From: Gnetum montanum
Taxonomy: Eukaryota > Streptophyta > Gnetopsida > Gnetales > Gnetaceae
Assembly: GCA_015680685.1 (NCBI GenBank)
Contig: MNCI01034058.1
Span: 590,748 to 651,474, forward strand
Direction of reading: 5' to 3'
Length of the DNA: 60,727 bases
A program made the translations under genes and the position numbers. The notes beneath the pieces are model-generated. The model made no database searches. It saw only the letters and a list, made by a program, of their open reading frames with translations, and had not been told where the DNA came from. Shown in pieces: positions 30,465 to 41,649 of the stretch (the first letter of the stretch is position 1; each line of letters begins with the position of its first letter).

Positions 30465-32795
30465 TTGGCAACAGCAAGCCCAATGGATCACCAACGCTTA
30501 ACCGAACCATTAATTGTCAATGGACCATATGGAAAAATTACAAGGGACATCAACGCGAGCCTCATCCACCTAAGTTCATCATTGGAAGACGCAGTCATCA
30601 CCTCAACACAGCAAATAATAGACGACTACAAAAGCATGACAAAATCCCTCGACATAGAGGCCGAGAATATCACCGAAGACCTGTTGGTCGAAACTCCCAT
30701 CGTCATGCCCAATGGGGACACTAAAATTTTAAAATTAAGCACCTTATTACAACTGCCATTAACCACAGACATCGAGAATGTGCTTAGGGAAAATATGAAA
30801 ACATTCGCTTGGTCCTACACAGACATGCTCGGACTAGATCCCCGAATTGTCCAACACAATATTATTCTTGACCCAAAGTTGAGACCGGTAAAACAAAAAG
30901 CACGAAAAGTTAAACCCGAGGTGGCATTAGTAGTTCGCAATGAGATAACCAAGCTTTATCAAGCTAGCTTCATTTGAGCCATTGATTATGCCGAGTGGGT
31001 GTCCAACATGGTCATTGTTCCGAAGAAGAACGGAAGCATTCGCTTATGCATTCACTTCCGGGATTTGAATGTCGCAACCATAAAGGATGAGTTTTCTTTA
31101 CCCAGCATTGATCAACTTGTTGACTCCACTGCTGGGCACACACTATTATCTTTTATGGACGGTTTCTCGGGATACAATCAAATACATATCAACCCAGAGC
31201 ATCAACTTCGAACAACCTTTATGACACCATGGGGAACCTTTTATTACACAATGATGCCCTTCGGTCTCAAGAATGCCAGGGCCACGTATCAAAGAGCGAT
31301 GACATTTATCTTTAGCGATTACATATTACACTCACTCAATGACTACGTGGATGACATTGTGATTAAGTCAAAAATGGAGGAACAACATGTACAAGATTTG
31401 GACTTAGTATTAAAATGTTGTCTAAAGTATGAACTGAGGCTTCACCCAAGAAAGTGTGTCTTCGATGTCAAAATAGGAAAAATGCTTGGATTTATAGCAT
31501 CAGAAGTAGGGATACGAGTGGACCCCGATAAGGTTAAGGCCATAACAAACCTGAAACCACCAGGTAATCTTACCGAACTTCGAGGTCTACACGGCAGATT
31601 GCAGTTTATCAGGCGCTTCATAGAAAAACTGACGGATAAACTAAAACCTATGAACCACCTGTTACACAAGAACATACATTTTGAATGGACTCCGTAGTGC
31701 CAGGAAGCATTCGACAACATTAAAATGGCACTTGCCTGGTTACCCACGGTTTATCCACCTCAAAATGATAAACCATTCTACATCTAGCTCACTAGTTTGG
31801 ATTTGTCCATCGCGTCTATGCTTTGCCAGAAACGCGATGACAGAATCGAAGTCCCTGTATATTACTTGAGCCACGCATTAGTTTCCCACGAGAAAAAGTA
31901 CAACGACGTGGAGAATTCATGTTTAGCTTTGGTCTTTTGTTTAAGAAAATGGCGACATTACCTCTTCCGTAACTAGGTTTACATAATTTGCAAGGACAAT
32001 GTACTAAGAGCCATAACAGGGAATATTTATGAAACAAGTTGAATAGCCCGGTGGAAAGCCATCATAGCCGAGTTTGACTTGTACTACGTAGCGCAATTTT
32101 TAGTTAAAGGTCAAGCTATAGCAAATCAAATGGCAACATCACCAACACACGACCAAGCGACTATAGAGCCAGAGTTCCCATATGAGAATATAAGCGCCCT
32201 AGACATAGTGCCCAATGACTACGATGCTATTTTAAACTTTGATGGAGCATCCACCTCTAGAGGAGGAAGTGCAGCTACTGTCATCACCTATCCCTCTAGG
32301 GAGATCTGACCCTTTGCCTATCATTTCAACTTTCACTGTACCAACAACATAGCAGAGTACGAAGGTCTCCTTAGAGGTCTCACGGCAGCTTTGGCTTTAA
32401 ACATCACACGGCTTGTCGTTAGAGGAGACTCGTAACTAGTCATAAACCAAGTCATGAATGTCTATACATGCAAAGCCCAACATTTACAACCGTACTGCGA
32501 CTTGGCAAAACACCTAATGAGACTATTTGAAAACATCGATGTGCAACACGTCTCTAAAAATGATAACACCATCGCAGATGCGTTAGCCACGTTAGCATTA
32601 AACACATCGCCAAACATGTTCCACATGTTGCCAAGCTCCATAACCAGTTGTGCTGAACCAATCACCGACACCCTTGACATGTTTCCGATTGCATCTATTA
32701 GTACAACACATGCGGTAAAATGGTACGATGACATAAAAAAATACCTTTTACGTGGAAAAACACCATGACATCTAACAAATGCACAGAAAGACGCA
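30465..32795 (+). pseudogene. Pol of element B: reverse transcriptase, RNase H and second RNase H
   Basis: The best preserved RT in the window. In order: FAWSYTDMLGLDPRIVQHN (about 30810), SLPSIDQLVDSTAGHTLL, FMDGFSGYNQIHINPEHQ, MMPFGLKNARATYQRAM and YVDDIVIKS (from 31344), so the catalytic Asp residues remain. RNase H has YYLSHALVSHEKKYNDVE (about 31860). The second RNase H has LNFDGASTSRGGSAATV (about 32230) and NNIAEYEGLLRGL. Stops at about 30975, 31696, 31785, 32307 and 32433 break the frame; the one at 30975 fits CGA-to-TGA change. CIHFRDLN replaces the usual CIDFRDLN. The protease is not encoded next to it. Confidence 0.92.
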
Positions 32796-33969
32796 GTGCA
32801 AAAATGTTCTAGGCAGTATACCTTGGTAGGGGACACATTGTGTCATCGATCCTACGAAGGCATATTGCTAACATGCGTTAGTAGTACCGATGCCCAAACT
32901 ATTGTTGAACAGGTACATGAGGGACTATGCGGAGGACACATAGCATCAAAAGCCATGGCAATAAAGATCAGATGCTTGGGCTATTATTGGCCACACATGG
33001 AATACGATTGTCTCTCCAAAGTCAAAACGTGTAGTACTTGTCAAAAACATAGCAATATGAAGCAATATGATACATGTCCCACCAAATGAGTTTCATACAA
33101 CGCAAATCACATGGCCCTTTCAAAAGTGGGGGTTGGACCTCATCGGCCCAATAACACCCTCGTCTTCTGCGGGCCATAGTTTCATTATAACCGTGACAGA
33201 ATACTTCACGAAGTGGGTAGAAGCTGCTCCCCTTCGGAAAACCATATCTAAACACGTGTGCAATTTCATTCTTGAAAATATTGTAACCTGCTTTGGCATT
33301 CCCATGACAATCATCACTGACAACGGGCCACAGTTTAGCAGTGCCGAGACCAAAACCTTTTGTGAAAATTTAGGGATCAAACACTCGTTTTCATCCCCTT
33401 ACTATCCTCAGAGCAATGGACAAGCGGAAGCAACAAACAAGATGATTATTACAATACTTAAGAAAATGCTTACCTAGAGCAAAAGAAAATGGCACGAGCA
33501 ATTGATATACGCATTGTGGGCATACCGTACTATGCACCGAACGTCAACAGGTAAAACGCCATACAGTCTTGTTTACGGTTCAGAAGCTGTTTTACCTTTG
33601 GAATTACAGGTACCATCTTTAAGGATCACACTTTCGGGGCTCTTCGATGACAGGCAAAACAATGATCTACGCATCATTGATCTTGACTCAGTGGAGGAAG
33701 AACGTGTGCGCACCCTCGATCAGATCGAATGGTATCAAAAATAACAATGGCAACGACATCAGCATGACATCAACAAGCGCCCTATCAAAGAGGGTGACCT
33801 TGTGCTTAAAGCTGTTCGGGAACACCCGGACAAGTTCTCAGCCAACTGGGAAGGGCCTTACATGGTCATTAAAGAATTTGACAATGGAGCATTCAAGCTA
33901 GCCGATATGGAAGAAAATGAATTTTCCAATCCAACCAATCACTTGTTCCTAAAGTTGTTCTACATTTGA
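32796..33969 (+). pseudogene. Pol of element B: integrase
   Basis: The zinc-binding HHCC block is complete: HEGLCGGH ... CSTCQKH (about 32917-33051). After a frameshift near 33070 comes the catalytic core: WGLDLIGPITPSSSAGH, IITDNGPQFSSAETK and YYPQSNGQAEATNK supply the D, D, E residues. YALWAYRTMHRTSTGKTPYS and LVYGSEAVLPLELQVPSLR follow. The C-terminus has FSANWEGPYMVIKEFDNGAF and ends HLFLKLFYI with TGA at 33967-33969. A TAG at about 33475 also breaks it. No chromodomain was seen. Confidence 0.9.
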
Positions 33970-34365
33970 GTACAAGCTCAGGTACGTGAAGAGTCCTAGA
34001 ATCACGACTATAAACTGATACCACAGCTCATCCTGGAATCATGACAATAAACTGATACCACAGAACAGTCCTGGGTTATGACTTAAAACTGACACCACAA
34101 CTGTCCTGGCATCGTGACAATAAACTGATACCCCACAGTGTCCACAATGACGATAAACTAGCACCCGTCCGGCATGACAGTAAACTGCCACCATCACAAC
34201 CATCAGAGTCCGCTAAGACTATAAACTAGCTTGCCTCCTCATAGTCCGCTAAGACTAAAAACTGGCAATGTAACGTCCGCCACAATGCTAAACAGGCAAT
34301 GTCCAATGGGTTACGACATAAAACTAACCCATGATAGTCCGCCAAGACTATAAACTGGCAAGTTC
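33970..34365 (+). repeat. TAAACTG minisatellite, type 1 (element B 3' UTR)
   Basis: About ten degenerate copies with core CATGACAATAAACTGATACC or GACTATAAACTGGCA. The array starts just after the pol stop, as in element A, but with a different consensus. Confidence 0.9.
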
Positions 34366-35337
34366 ATCTCTGGTTCATCAATTTGCCACCACATTTAAGC
34401 TTCATCACTGCATCGCCCGCCATCAGAAGATCCTACCAATGCTACTGCCATTGACATACAGTGCTTGAAATCTCTTTCAGCATCTTTGTTCCATCTGCCG
34501 CCGTGTAAGACTAAGCTCGATTATTCACTCATGGTTTTCTTGTCTCCTTGGAGTTTTGTTTGCAGGATGACACCCAGAGGTTATCACACAAGAATGCATT
34601 TTATCAGAAGCAGTAAGATGGGACGATGTTCACAGCACACACGGCGAGACTAAATCAAACCGTTCACTAGTACATTCCCATTCCCGGTATATTCGCTATC
34701 TTTTTACCGACCTCCGATACACCAAATACATTCAAAACTTTGAGCACACTGTTGCATGTGGTAACACGTTAAAGCAGTTGCAACACATGGCATGGCACTT
34801 GAGCATGAGTACAAGATCAATGCAAACCTCCCAAAAAAAAAGACCCTTGGCACTTCCCATATAAGCCCTAGGCGGGAAGGAAGTTGTCTCAAAACCAAGT
34901 GCTCATGTCCAAAATGGTCAAGAAGCATCCAGTTGCATGGCTTTGGCTCTCCGCCAACAGGACCCCCTTAAAACATTAAACACGGGCCCTATTCCTCCAA
35001 AGAATGTAACACATCCCCCCATGGCTTTGGTCTTACCCATAAGTTCTCTTGAACACTAACTAGGAGCCTTGTTCCACCAAAGGACGCACATCGCATGTCT
35101 GAAATCCGAGTCTGTTAAACAATGGCTATTGACAAGGACTAGCATGCCGCACACCCGAGCATCCCATTTCCCAAGCGCAATCCCTTTGGTAGTGATCAAT
35201 CCCCACAATCTCCGTTTTCCTACCAGCCACAAACTTCACATTCCCAATCTCATGTACTACTGAACATGGTGCGATGATGTCTAGTCAAGTGGCAATGGAC
35301 AAGATCTCTACTGAGTTGCTTGTGGTGTTTTGCACTT
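34366..35337. other. 3' untranslated region of element B
   Basis: No gene or RNA was recognised. The last 100 bases before the hairpin (ending GTGGTGTTTTGCACTT) are related to the equivalent regions of A and D. Confidence 0.6.
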
Positions 35338-35391
35338 CTTTGTCGATGCTTCTCAGGTCGATTCCTCCAAGCGTCAACAAAGAGGGCCCAA
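35338..35391 (+). other. Stem-loop and polypurine tract of element B
   Basis: CTTTGTCGATGC and GCGTCAACAAAG pair (one A-C mismatch and one G-U type pair) around a 21-nt loop. The 3' arm overlaps the polypurine tract AACAAAGAGGGCCCAA, directly before TGAAACACC. Confidence 0.7.
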
Positions 35392-36243
35392 TGAAACACC
35401 ACAAAATTTTGAGCTTGATACTTCTCTAGCAAGAGGCAGGTCCTTGGGACCCACAGACAACCACGGCTACATTTGGTGTCACACATTGCAACTTTGGGGA
35501 TCAAAATGTTTAATTTTCACTAAGTATGCAGTAACGGCGTATGCGCTTAGCGTCTACGCCTGACATCCACAGCGTATACGCCCGACATCCATAGCGTATA
35601 CGCCCAGTGTATACGCCCAACGTAGACATCCAACTTACACGACCGACGTACATGTACGCTTGGCAAGAACGACAAATGTTTACGCTCGGCATGGAATCTC
35701 CAAAGACAAAATGAAAACAGCACCAAAGAGCAAGGATTGAAGCAAGTCGGCAACCATCAGCGTATACGCCAGGCGTATACGCCTAGCCATTGTAGGCGTA
35801 TACGCCCAGCATCCACAACATCTACGCCCAGCACATCCAACGTATACGCCTAGCGTGTACGCCCAAAGTCTATGCCCACCTGATACAGCGTATACGCTCA
35901 GCAGATGTAATATGTTGAACACTTGTAAATTTTACGCCCTTTTTGCACCCGGTCAACGTCCACGTGTCGCCCAACCCGAGTCTAGCGTAACAACCGGTAT
36001 AAAAACCCCACTTTTTCACTTGTACGAGGCGGTTGGAAAAATCCTAAAGCATACCAGAGAACATTTACGCTACGCACCAGAGCTAAAAACCGTTTTATGC
36101 TGGACGGTCCTATACACTGGGCACACAGTCTCTACGCTCCGCCTACAGTGCGAACCAGCGAAGGTAGGGTCTTCTGTGTGTGTTCGGTGATCCCACGGTC
36201 TCTATTTTCTTCCAGCCGGAGACAGACAATTTCGGACAGCACA
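35392..36243 (+). repeat. 3' LTR of element B
   Basis: An LTR of 852 bp from TGAAACACCACAAAATTT to ...TTTCGGACAGCACA. The start equals that of A and D. The end aligns with D's U5 (GCGAAGGTAGGGTC then TTCCAGCC). TATAAAAA lies at 35998-36005, with a CACGTG box near 35962. U3 is crowded with GCGTATACGC palindromes. Right flank GCTAC belongs to fragment G. Confidence 0.85.
35998..36005 (+). promoter_or_regulatory. TATA box of LTR B
   Basis: TATAAAAA inside CCGGTATAAAAACCCC, just downstream of a CCACGTG motif. Confidence 0.7.
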
Positions 36244-37260
36244 GCTACCACGATGTGCAATGGACTATGATGATCTACAGTATCATGTAGTGAGCTATGG
36301 TGGTGTTCAAATGCCTTACCTTTGCCAAATTTCAAATTTTCTTCAAATTTGCTAACCTTGCTTCAGTTTTGCCAACCCCTAAAACATAGAAGGTTGGAAT
36401 ATTTATAGGCCTAGGGTTAGCATGAAATGCAAATCAGCTGCCATGTGACAATGGGATGGTTGGGACTACACTGCACCCAACTACACTCTCCACTGAGGTA
36501 AGTAGTGTTATGCTCTAGTGTGATCTGATGGACTCTATGAAACTATGAGACTGTGAATACATTGGCAACTACATGCTTGTGTGCCAAAAAGACTAAAATG
36601 AACCTGAAAAAATGCAAAAAAATGTAACTTTGGAGACTACACTTTGGGACTATGTTGTCCATTGTCTCGAGTGGGATCAAGCATAGTTACAATTTTGGGA
36701 TGAAAAGAGGTACAAAAAAGATGAATTTTTTCTAACTACACTTGTTGGAGGTGTGTTGGAGCTGAGCTGAATGCTAGTGCTATGTTGTGAAGGCCTTTGG
36801 AGGTTGTTCTAGCTAACTATGCTTAACTACACTCTGGATTGGGGGAGAGCATAGTCCAATACTTAGAAAAATTTTACAAAACATGATTGTGTGCTAACTA
36901 CACTCTCTATGGGAGGCTAACTACACTTCCAAGTAGGGTCAAGCATAGTCCTAGCACTTGGAAACGTTTTGCAAAATATAGCTTCTAGTTGACTATGCTT
37001 GACTACACTCCAATCTAGTGGAGAGCATAGTCTCAACACTTAGAAAATTTCTATCAAACTGGGTCTTCCATGCTAACTATGCTTGACTACACTCTAGGGC
37101 AATGAAGAGCATAGTCTCAACACTTATAAAAATCTATAGCTGCTAGCTTCACACTTAGAAAAAATTGCAAACTAGCCCGTGTGTATTGACTACACTCTCT
37201 ACTAAGCTAACTATGCATCAATTTTAGCCACCATTTATTGAAGCTCAAATATTGCATTAC
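36244..37260 (-). repeat. LTR-like fragment G with tandem U3 repeats
   Basis: On the minus strand a TATA box (TATAAATA, 36400-36407) lies downstream of a repeat-rich region. Units of roughly 100 bp containing TGACTACACTC and GAGCATAGTCTCAACACTTA recur about four times between 36800 and 37160. The design (U3 repeats, TATA, then B inserted) suggests an LTR of another family. No partner LTR was found. Confidence 0.55.
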
Positions 37261-37852
37261 GAGTAGTAAGGTTTCCTACGAAATTTTATCATAAGATCTA
37301 GAAATATTTAGTTTAACAAAAATGATAGGATTGCTAGTAGATTTCACCCAATGGAGATTCTCATTCATTGTGATGACCTCATTGTTCATTTACTAATGTT
37401 CAATGAACCCATTTTAAGTTCGGAAAATGATATGTAGAAGGAGGAGGTGGAGGTAATTTGCCAAAATCTTAGCATAGAATTTGTAGAGAATAAAATAAAG
37501 GCTAATGGAAAAAATTATAATGGGGAGGTTGGTGATGTAACCTTCGTGATGAGGGTGATATGTGTAAAGTTCTAAGATTAAGGGAAGGTGCTTAATTAGG
37601 TGAATTCCATAAAGGTCTATGTTAGAAAGAGGTCTACATGAGGCCATAGGAATTGGAAAAGCTCATTAGACAATCATTGAGGTCAAGGGCTTGATTGGTC
37701 TAAGACTTGGTGATAATGTTTTCAAATTCTAGCAAGGAGAGAATGGTCAAGCTATTATGAGGAAGGGATGCATGTATGATCCTAAAGAAGAGTTGGTATA
37801 ACAGAGGTATCATAGTGGAAATTGTCAAATAAATATGAAAAATGTTGGAAAT
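37261..37852. other. Flank of element F, possible relic coding sequence
   Basis: No intact gene. One plus-strand frame has few stops near 37480-37850 and might continue at 46912-47400 on the other side of F. No domain is firmly recognised. Confidence 0.3.
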
Positions 37853-38697
37853 TGATGAGTGGTGAGGTACCCCTATGCTCAACCATACGACTACAAGCAT
37901 GTACACACAATCTGGTCAAACTCTGTAGATGGACTAGTTGTGGCACCTAGATAGTTACATGTTGATCGCAATTTGCTATCTTCCTACCTAGACTAGTCTT
38001 TGCTTTCTCACGTATGGTTTTGTCCAGAGTGAGGTGTATGATGTGATTTCTAATACTATGCTACTTCTAATGACAATGATAAATAACTTGAGTAAACTAA
38101 TAGACACTGGAAAATAAAATCTAAGCTAGCCTAAGTGCGATGAGCATCCATACACATCTTGGACTTCATGTACTACTTTTGGGATTACCAAGCACACATC
38201 ACTTGAAGCACTATTGGATAGGCTACTGGGTTACCATGTAGTGACACTTAAATGTTAGCAATTAAGATGTACTCATTCTGCATTAACAACAGGACTAGTA
38301 TATGATGATAAAGAAATATTAACTAAGAAAATAATAAATAATAATTAACAATTTAATAATTAAAAACTAAGTGAATGCTACAATGATGGAGTAATCTTGA
38401 TCTTTATTGTTGATTGTATGCGTGTCCAAGTACATCATACTTGAACAAAGGTTCCATACAATTACAAGCATCACACTACGAGCATGCACTTGGAAAAGGA
38501 ACTGAAAGCTAACTAAAAATTGACAAAAAAACTCAACCCTAAAGAATTATCAAAGACCTCCTTCCTATGAGCCTAAGTGCTATATTTATAGGCTAACATA
38601 GGAATCATGATATCATGTATACAATATAATATCCAAGCTACAATATCATGTACCTGATATCGGGGCCTAGGAAACCATTATTCATCATACCCCCATG
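37853..38697 (-). repeat. 3' LTR of element F
   Basis: It matches 46063-46911 along its whole length. It has GATATC-rich U3 (38600-38665), TATAAATA at 38583-38590 (minus strand) and a G-run purine tract (CATGGGGGTA) beside its start at 38698-38707. Confidence 0.88.
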
Positions 38698-39164
38698 ACT
38701 GAATAAAAACTCATCCTCAAGTTAAACAAAATGAGAAGTGAGTTCATTTGATTACATAGTGAATAGGTATGGGATTATGAACTAACTATGGATTATGTCA
38801 TGCTACAGTGTGGGATTAGACAAAAAAAATTGGGACACCAACACAAAATACAAAATACAAAATTGTTTAGAACTCATGTGGTTCCTAGTGGTGGTGGCTC
38901 CTCCATGGGCTTCTTCCCCTTATCCTATGGTCTAGGCTTTGAAAATGGATACTTTTGAAGGAGCACCTGAAGCTTTTCTTCCTCTATTCCAGGATCATGT
39001 GTTATCCATGCTAATGTTCCAATATTTAATAGAGTCAGCACCTCTCATGGACATGGCAGTTGTGGGAACATCTAATTAGCTTTGACATACCATGCCGTAA
39101 ATAGTCATCGTTCCTCCTCATAGGCTTTGGCTTTGTCTCTAAATTCTTGATAATCCATGAGCCA
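38698..39164. other. Element F, 3' internal stretch without gene
   Basis: No coding region was seen, apart from the purine tract next to the LTR. Confidence 0.5.
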
Positions 39165-40565
39165 TCAAGCCAAATCTTCCACAACATATGTTTGACCTTG
39201 GTAGCTAGCTTTTACTACCTCTAATTCAAAATTTGCTAACTCCAATTTCTGCAGTGTCTTCTTGTGTTCAGAAAATTCTGTTTCATATTTGGTGTAGGTG
39301 GTAGCTACTTTCTTTTCCAACTCAATCCTTGAGCATCCTACTATTAACATGGCCAAGTTGGCATAATTCAGGTTTGCCAACTCTATGTATTCAATGAGAT
39401 CCTAGATCTACAGGTCTTGGCTCTTTAATTTTGCTTGGTGGATGAAGGCGTAAGTGTCCAATATGGCCCACCAGTCAGTGTTTTGAGTACTAAAAGAGTT
39501 GATGTGGGTCTTAACCATATGGATATCTTTTTAAATAATCTACTTATACATCCCCACTTGGTCCCAGAAATGCTCCTTCAATTTTTCATGTCGGTTAGCT
39601 TTGTTTTTCCATGTACTCATTTCAATGGCCATCTTCTAATGGATGGTGCATACCTCCTCCATTGAGAGGGTCCTATTCTCTCTAGCTAAGAAACTCATAT
39701 CTTGGTTGATCCTTATTAGTTGTTCTCAAATTTGCTAAAAAATTTTCTCAAGAATATTATTTTAGGTTTCAATTGTTGTCAACCAAAGATTTTTGATAAC
39801 AACAAGTTTATTTTCTTCCTGTAAGGCTTTGAGTTCTTTTGCATGTGTATATGTTTGAGCCTGTTCTTTTGAAGCATCCCAATCTACCTTCTCCTTTTAC
39901 ATTGCTATCATTTTATTCTCCTCTAATAATTTATTTAGTTGCCCTATCCTAAGTCAATTAGAATAACTTGGGATGGATCTCACTATGTAACTTGTAGGGC
40001 AATGAACTTCTCCTGGAGTCTTCTCAACTCATCTTCTACATGTTTGACCCTAACCTTAGCCATAACCAGCTTTCCCTTCATGGAAATAAGGTTTGATTGT
40101 GCTACTGTGACATCTTAGGGAATGTCAAAAAAAATACATCATTACTTGTCCTATTTGCAGCAAATGATCCAGAGCATCCTCATGTTCCATAGGAGTCATC
40201 TAGGGACTAGCTAGAACTTGAGCATCACATGCTCTTGTGAGATCCATCGATGGCATAATAGAAACATTAAATGACTCTTTGATGTGGTCCACGACCACTT
40301 CTACTACTTTGGCTACATTCTGGTGTTGCATGACCACTACTATGACACCTTCACCAGTTTCTAAATGTACTTGAAATGATGCAGCATTCCTAGAAATCTG
40401 TTGTGGCCAATGTGACTCCCCTCCTCCTGTTTGTATTGAGACCTTGCCCCTTGCATGATCAATTGAGATGGTAGGTTGTACAAAATTTTTGATCACCTTG
40501 AAAAGGTTGGCCTCATCATGAATTCCCCAATTGACCATTTCTACAATGGCCCTAAGATGGCTCAT
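39165..40565 (-). pseudogene. Element F accessory gene, C-terminal part (coiled coil)
   Basis: Two recognisable stretches. The first (40565-40200) contains MSHLRAIVEMVNWGIHDEAN and ends in a Val-rich helix. The second (39380-39165) has heptad-like IELEKKVATTYTKYETEFSE and KTLQKLELANFELEVVKAS, a coiled coil. The frame between them is broken. The order (domain, linker, coiled coil) resembles the antisense gene of A, B and C, though sequence similarity of this part is weak. Confidence 0.45.
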
Positions 40566-40880
40566 CGATGGTTTGTCCTGCTGGCCTGTGGGCTATGTGC
40601 TAGGCTTTGCTTCTTGTTGTTGACTAGGCCTCATGTCTAGAAGTTGGTTAAGCCCTACTATTTGAGGTGCAATGGCCCCAACTATTTACTCCTATTCAAT
40701 CTCTAGTGTCTCACAAACATCTTTTCTTGGTGCTGGTAGCTTTAGTAATTCAGCGTATGAAGCATTTTGAGCCTTTCTGAGGACATCATTAGTGTACCCC
40801 AGAATTCCAACATGCTAGCACAACTTCCTAATTAAATAGAGGAAGGGCAATGCAAAATTTCCTATCTTTCATTCTTTGAA

Positions 40881-41378
40881 CTACCTCAATATTTCTATTA
40901 GATACAAATAGGGCAAATTGGCATCAACCTTGTCCATCAAGATTGCACTTCCTTTGGTCGCATAGGTACAGATCCTATTGAGCCCCTTTGCTAGAAAGAT
41001 ATGATAGGTTCCAATTTTGAAATAAATTCTCTTTTCAAGGGTCAGTTCTCCATATATTTTGTCTTCTTTGCCATATTTCCTCTTTAGCCATACTTTTCTT
41101 GCATCAACATCAGAGCAGGTGGACAAATGAGCAACTTTGGACCCTATATTTGGATGATTCAGAACTTTTGCAATGGCCCTTATGGAGAAATCAACTAATA
41201 TTCCACCAATGTTAGCATTGGTTCCTTCCTCTTTATTATGAAAAAATTGATAAGTTTCCCCCAAATACCATTCTCCACTTTCTGAAAGGACAAGCCATAG
41301 TGGAGATTCCTTGAGTTGGTCTTTGACCAGCTTAGGGGAAATTTTAGTAAAAGGTCCAAGATTAAGTTCCATAATCAC
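40881..41378 (-). CDS. Element F accessory gene, globular domain (plant-transposon-protein-like)
   Basis: An open stretch of 165 residues. It includes GGILVDFSIRAIAKVLNHPN and EKRIYFKIGTYHIFLAKGLN and ends LPYLYLIEILR. The segment FHNKEEGTNANIGGILVDFS can be laid on FSEKAEHFCTRVRNVRVSFD of element A's antisense exon 4 with F, K, E, V/I and F positions shared, followed by I.A........P..G in both. I infer distant homology. A GAG/GTAGTT donor-like site follows the last residues, so it may be one exon. Unlike in A-C it lies on the same strand as gag. Confidence 0.5.
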   Translation of the reverse strand: MIMELNLGPFTKISPKLVKDQLKESPLWLVLSESGEWYLGETYQFFHNKEEGTNANIGGILVDFSIRAIAKVLNHPNIGSKVAHLSTCSDVDARKVWLKRKYGKEDKIYGELTLEKRIYFKIGTYHIFLAKGLNRICTYATKGSAILMDKVDANLPYLYLIEILR

Positions 41379-41649
41379 TACAGCGAATGTGGAACTTTCC
41401 TAGATGGCCTGAACACATTCTCAGGTCAACGTGAGATGCTATCCATGTTCAAGTGCCTTACCTTCTCCACCTTCTACTTACCAAAATTGTGCAGTAATAG
41501 GGGTTTCTTAATGGATGCTAAACATTTGTGCCTCCAGTTCTGCACATTCTGTGGGAGGTCCTTGGCCTCTAACTCTCCTTGGATGTTTGGATGCACCTTG
41601 AGAGGGTCCTCCCTATTGTCCTCATTTAGAGGCCATCTATAATCACATT

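Noticed and set aside
35855-36190. A 111-residue open frame in LTR B
   Set aside because: It lies across the U3/R border of an LTR, includes palindromic repeats and spans the TATA box. There is no homologue in the other LTRs.
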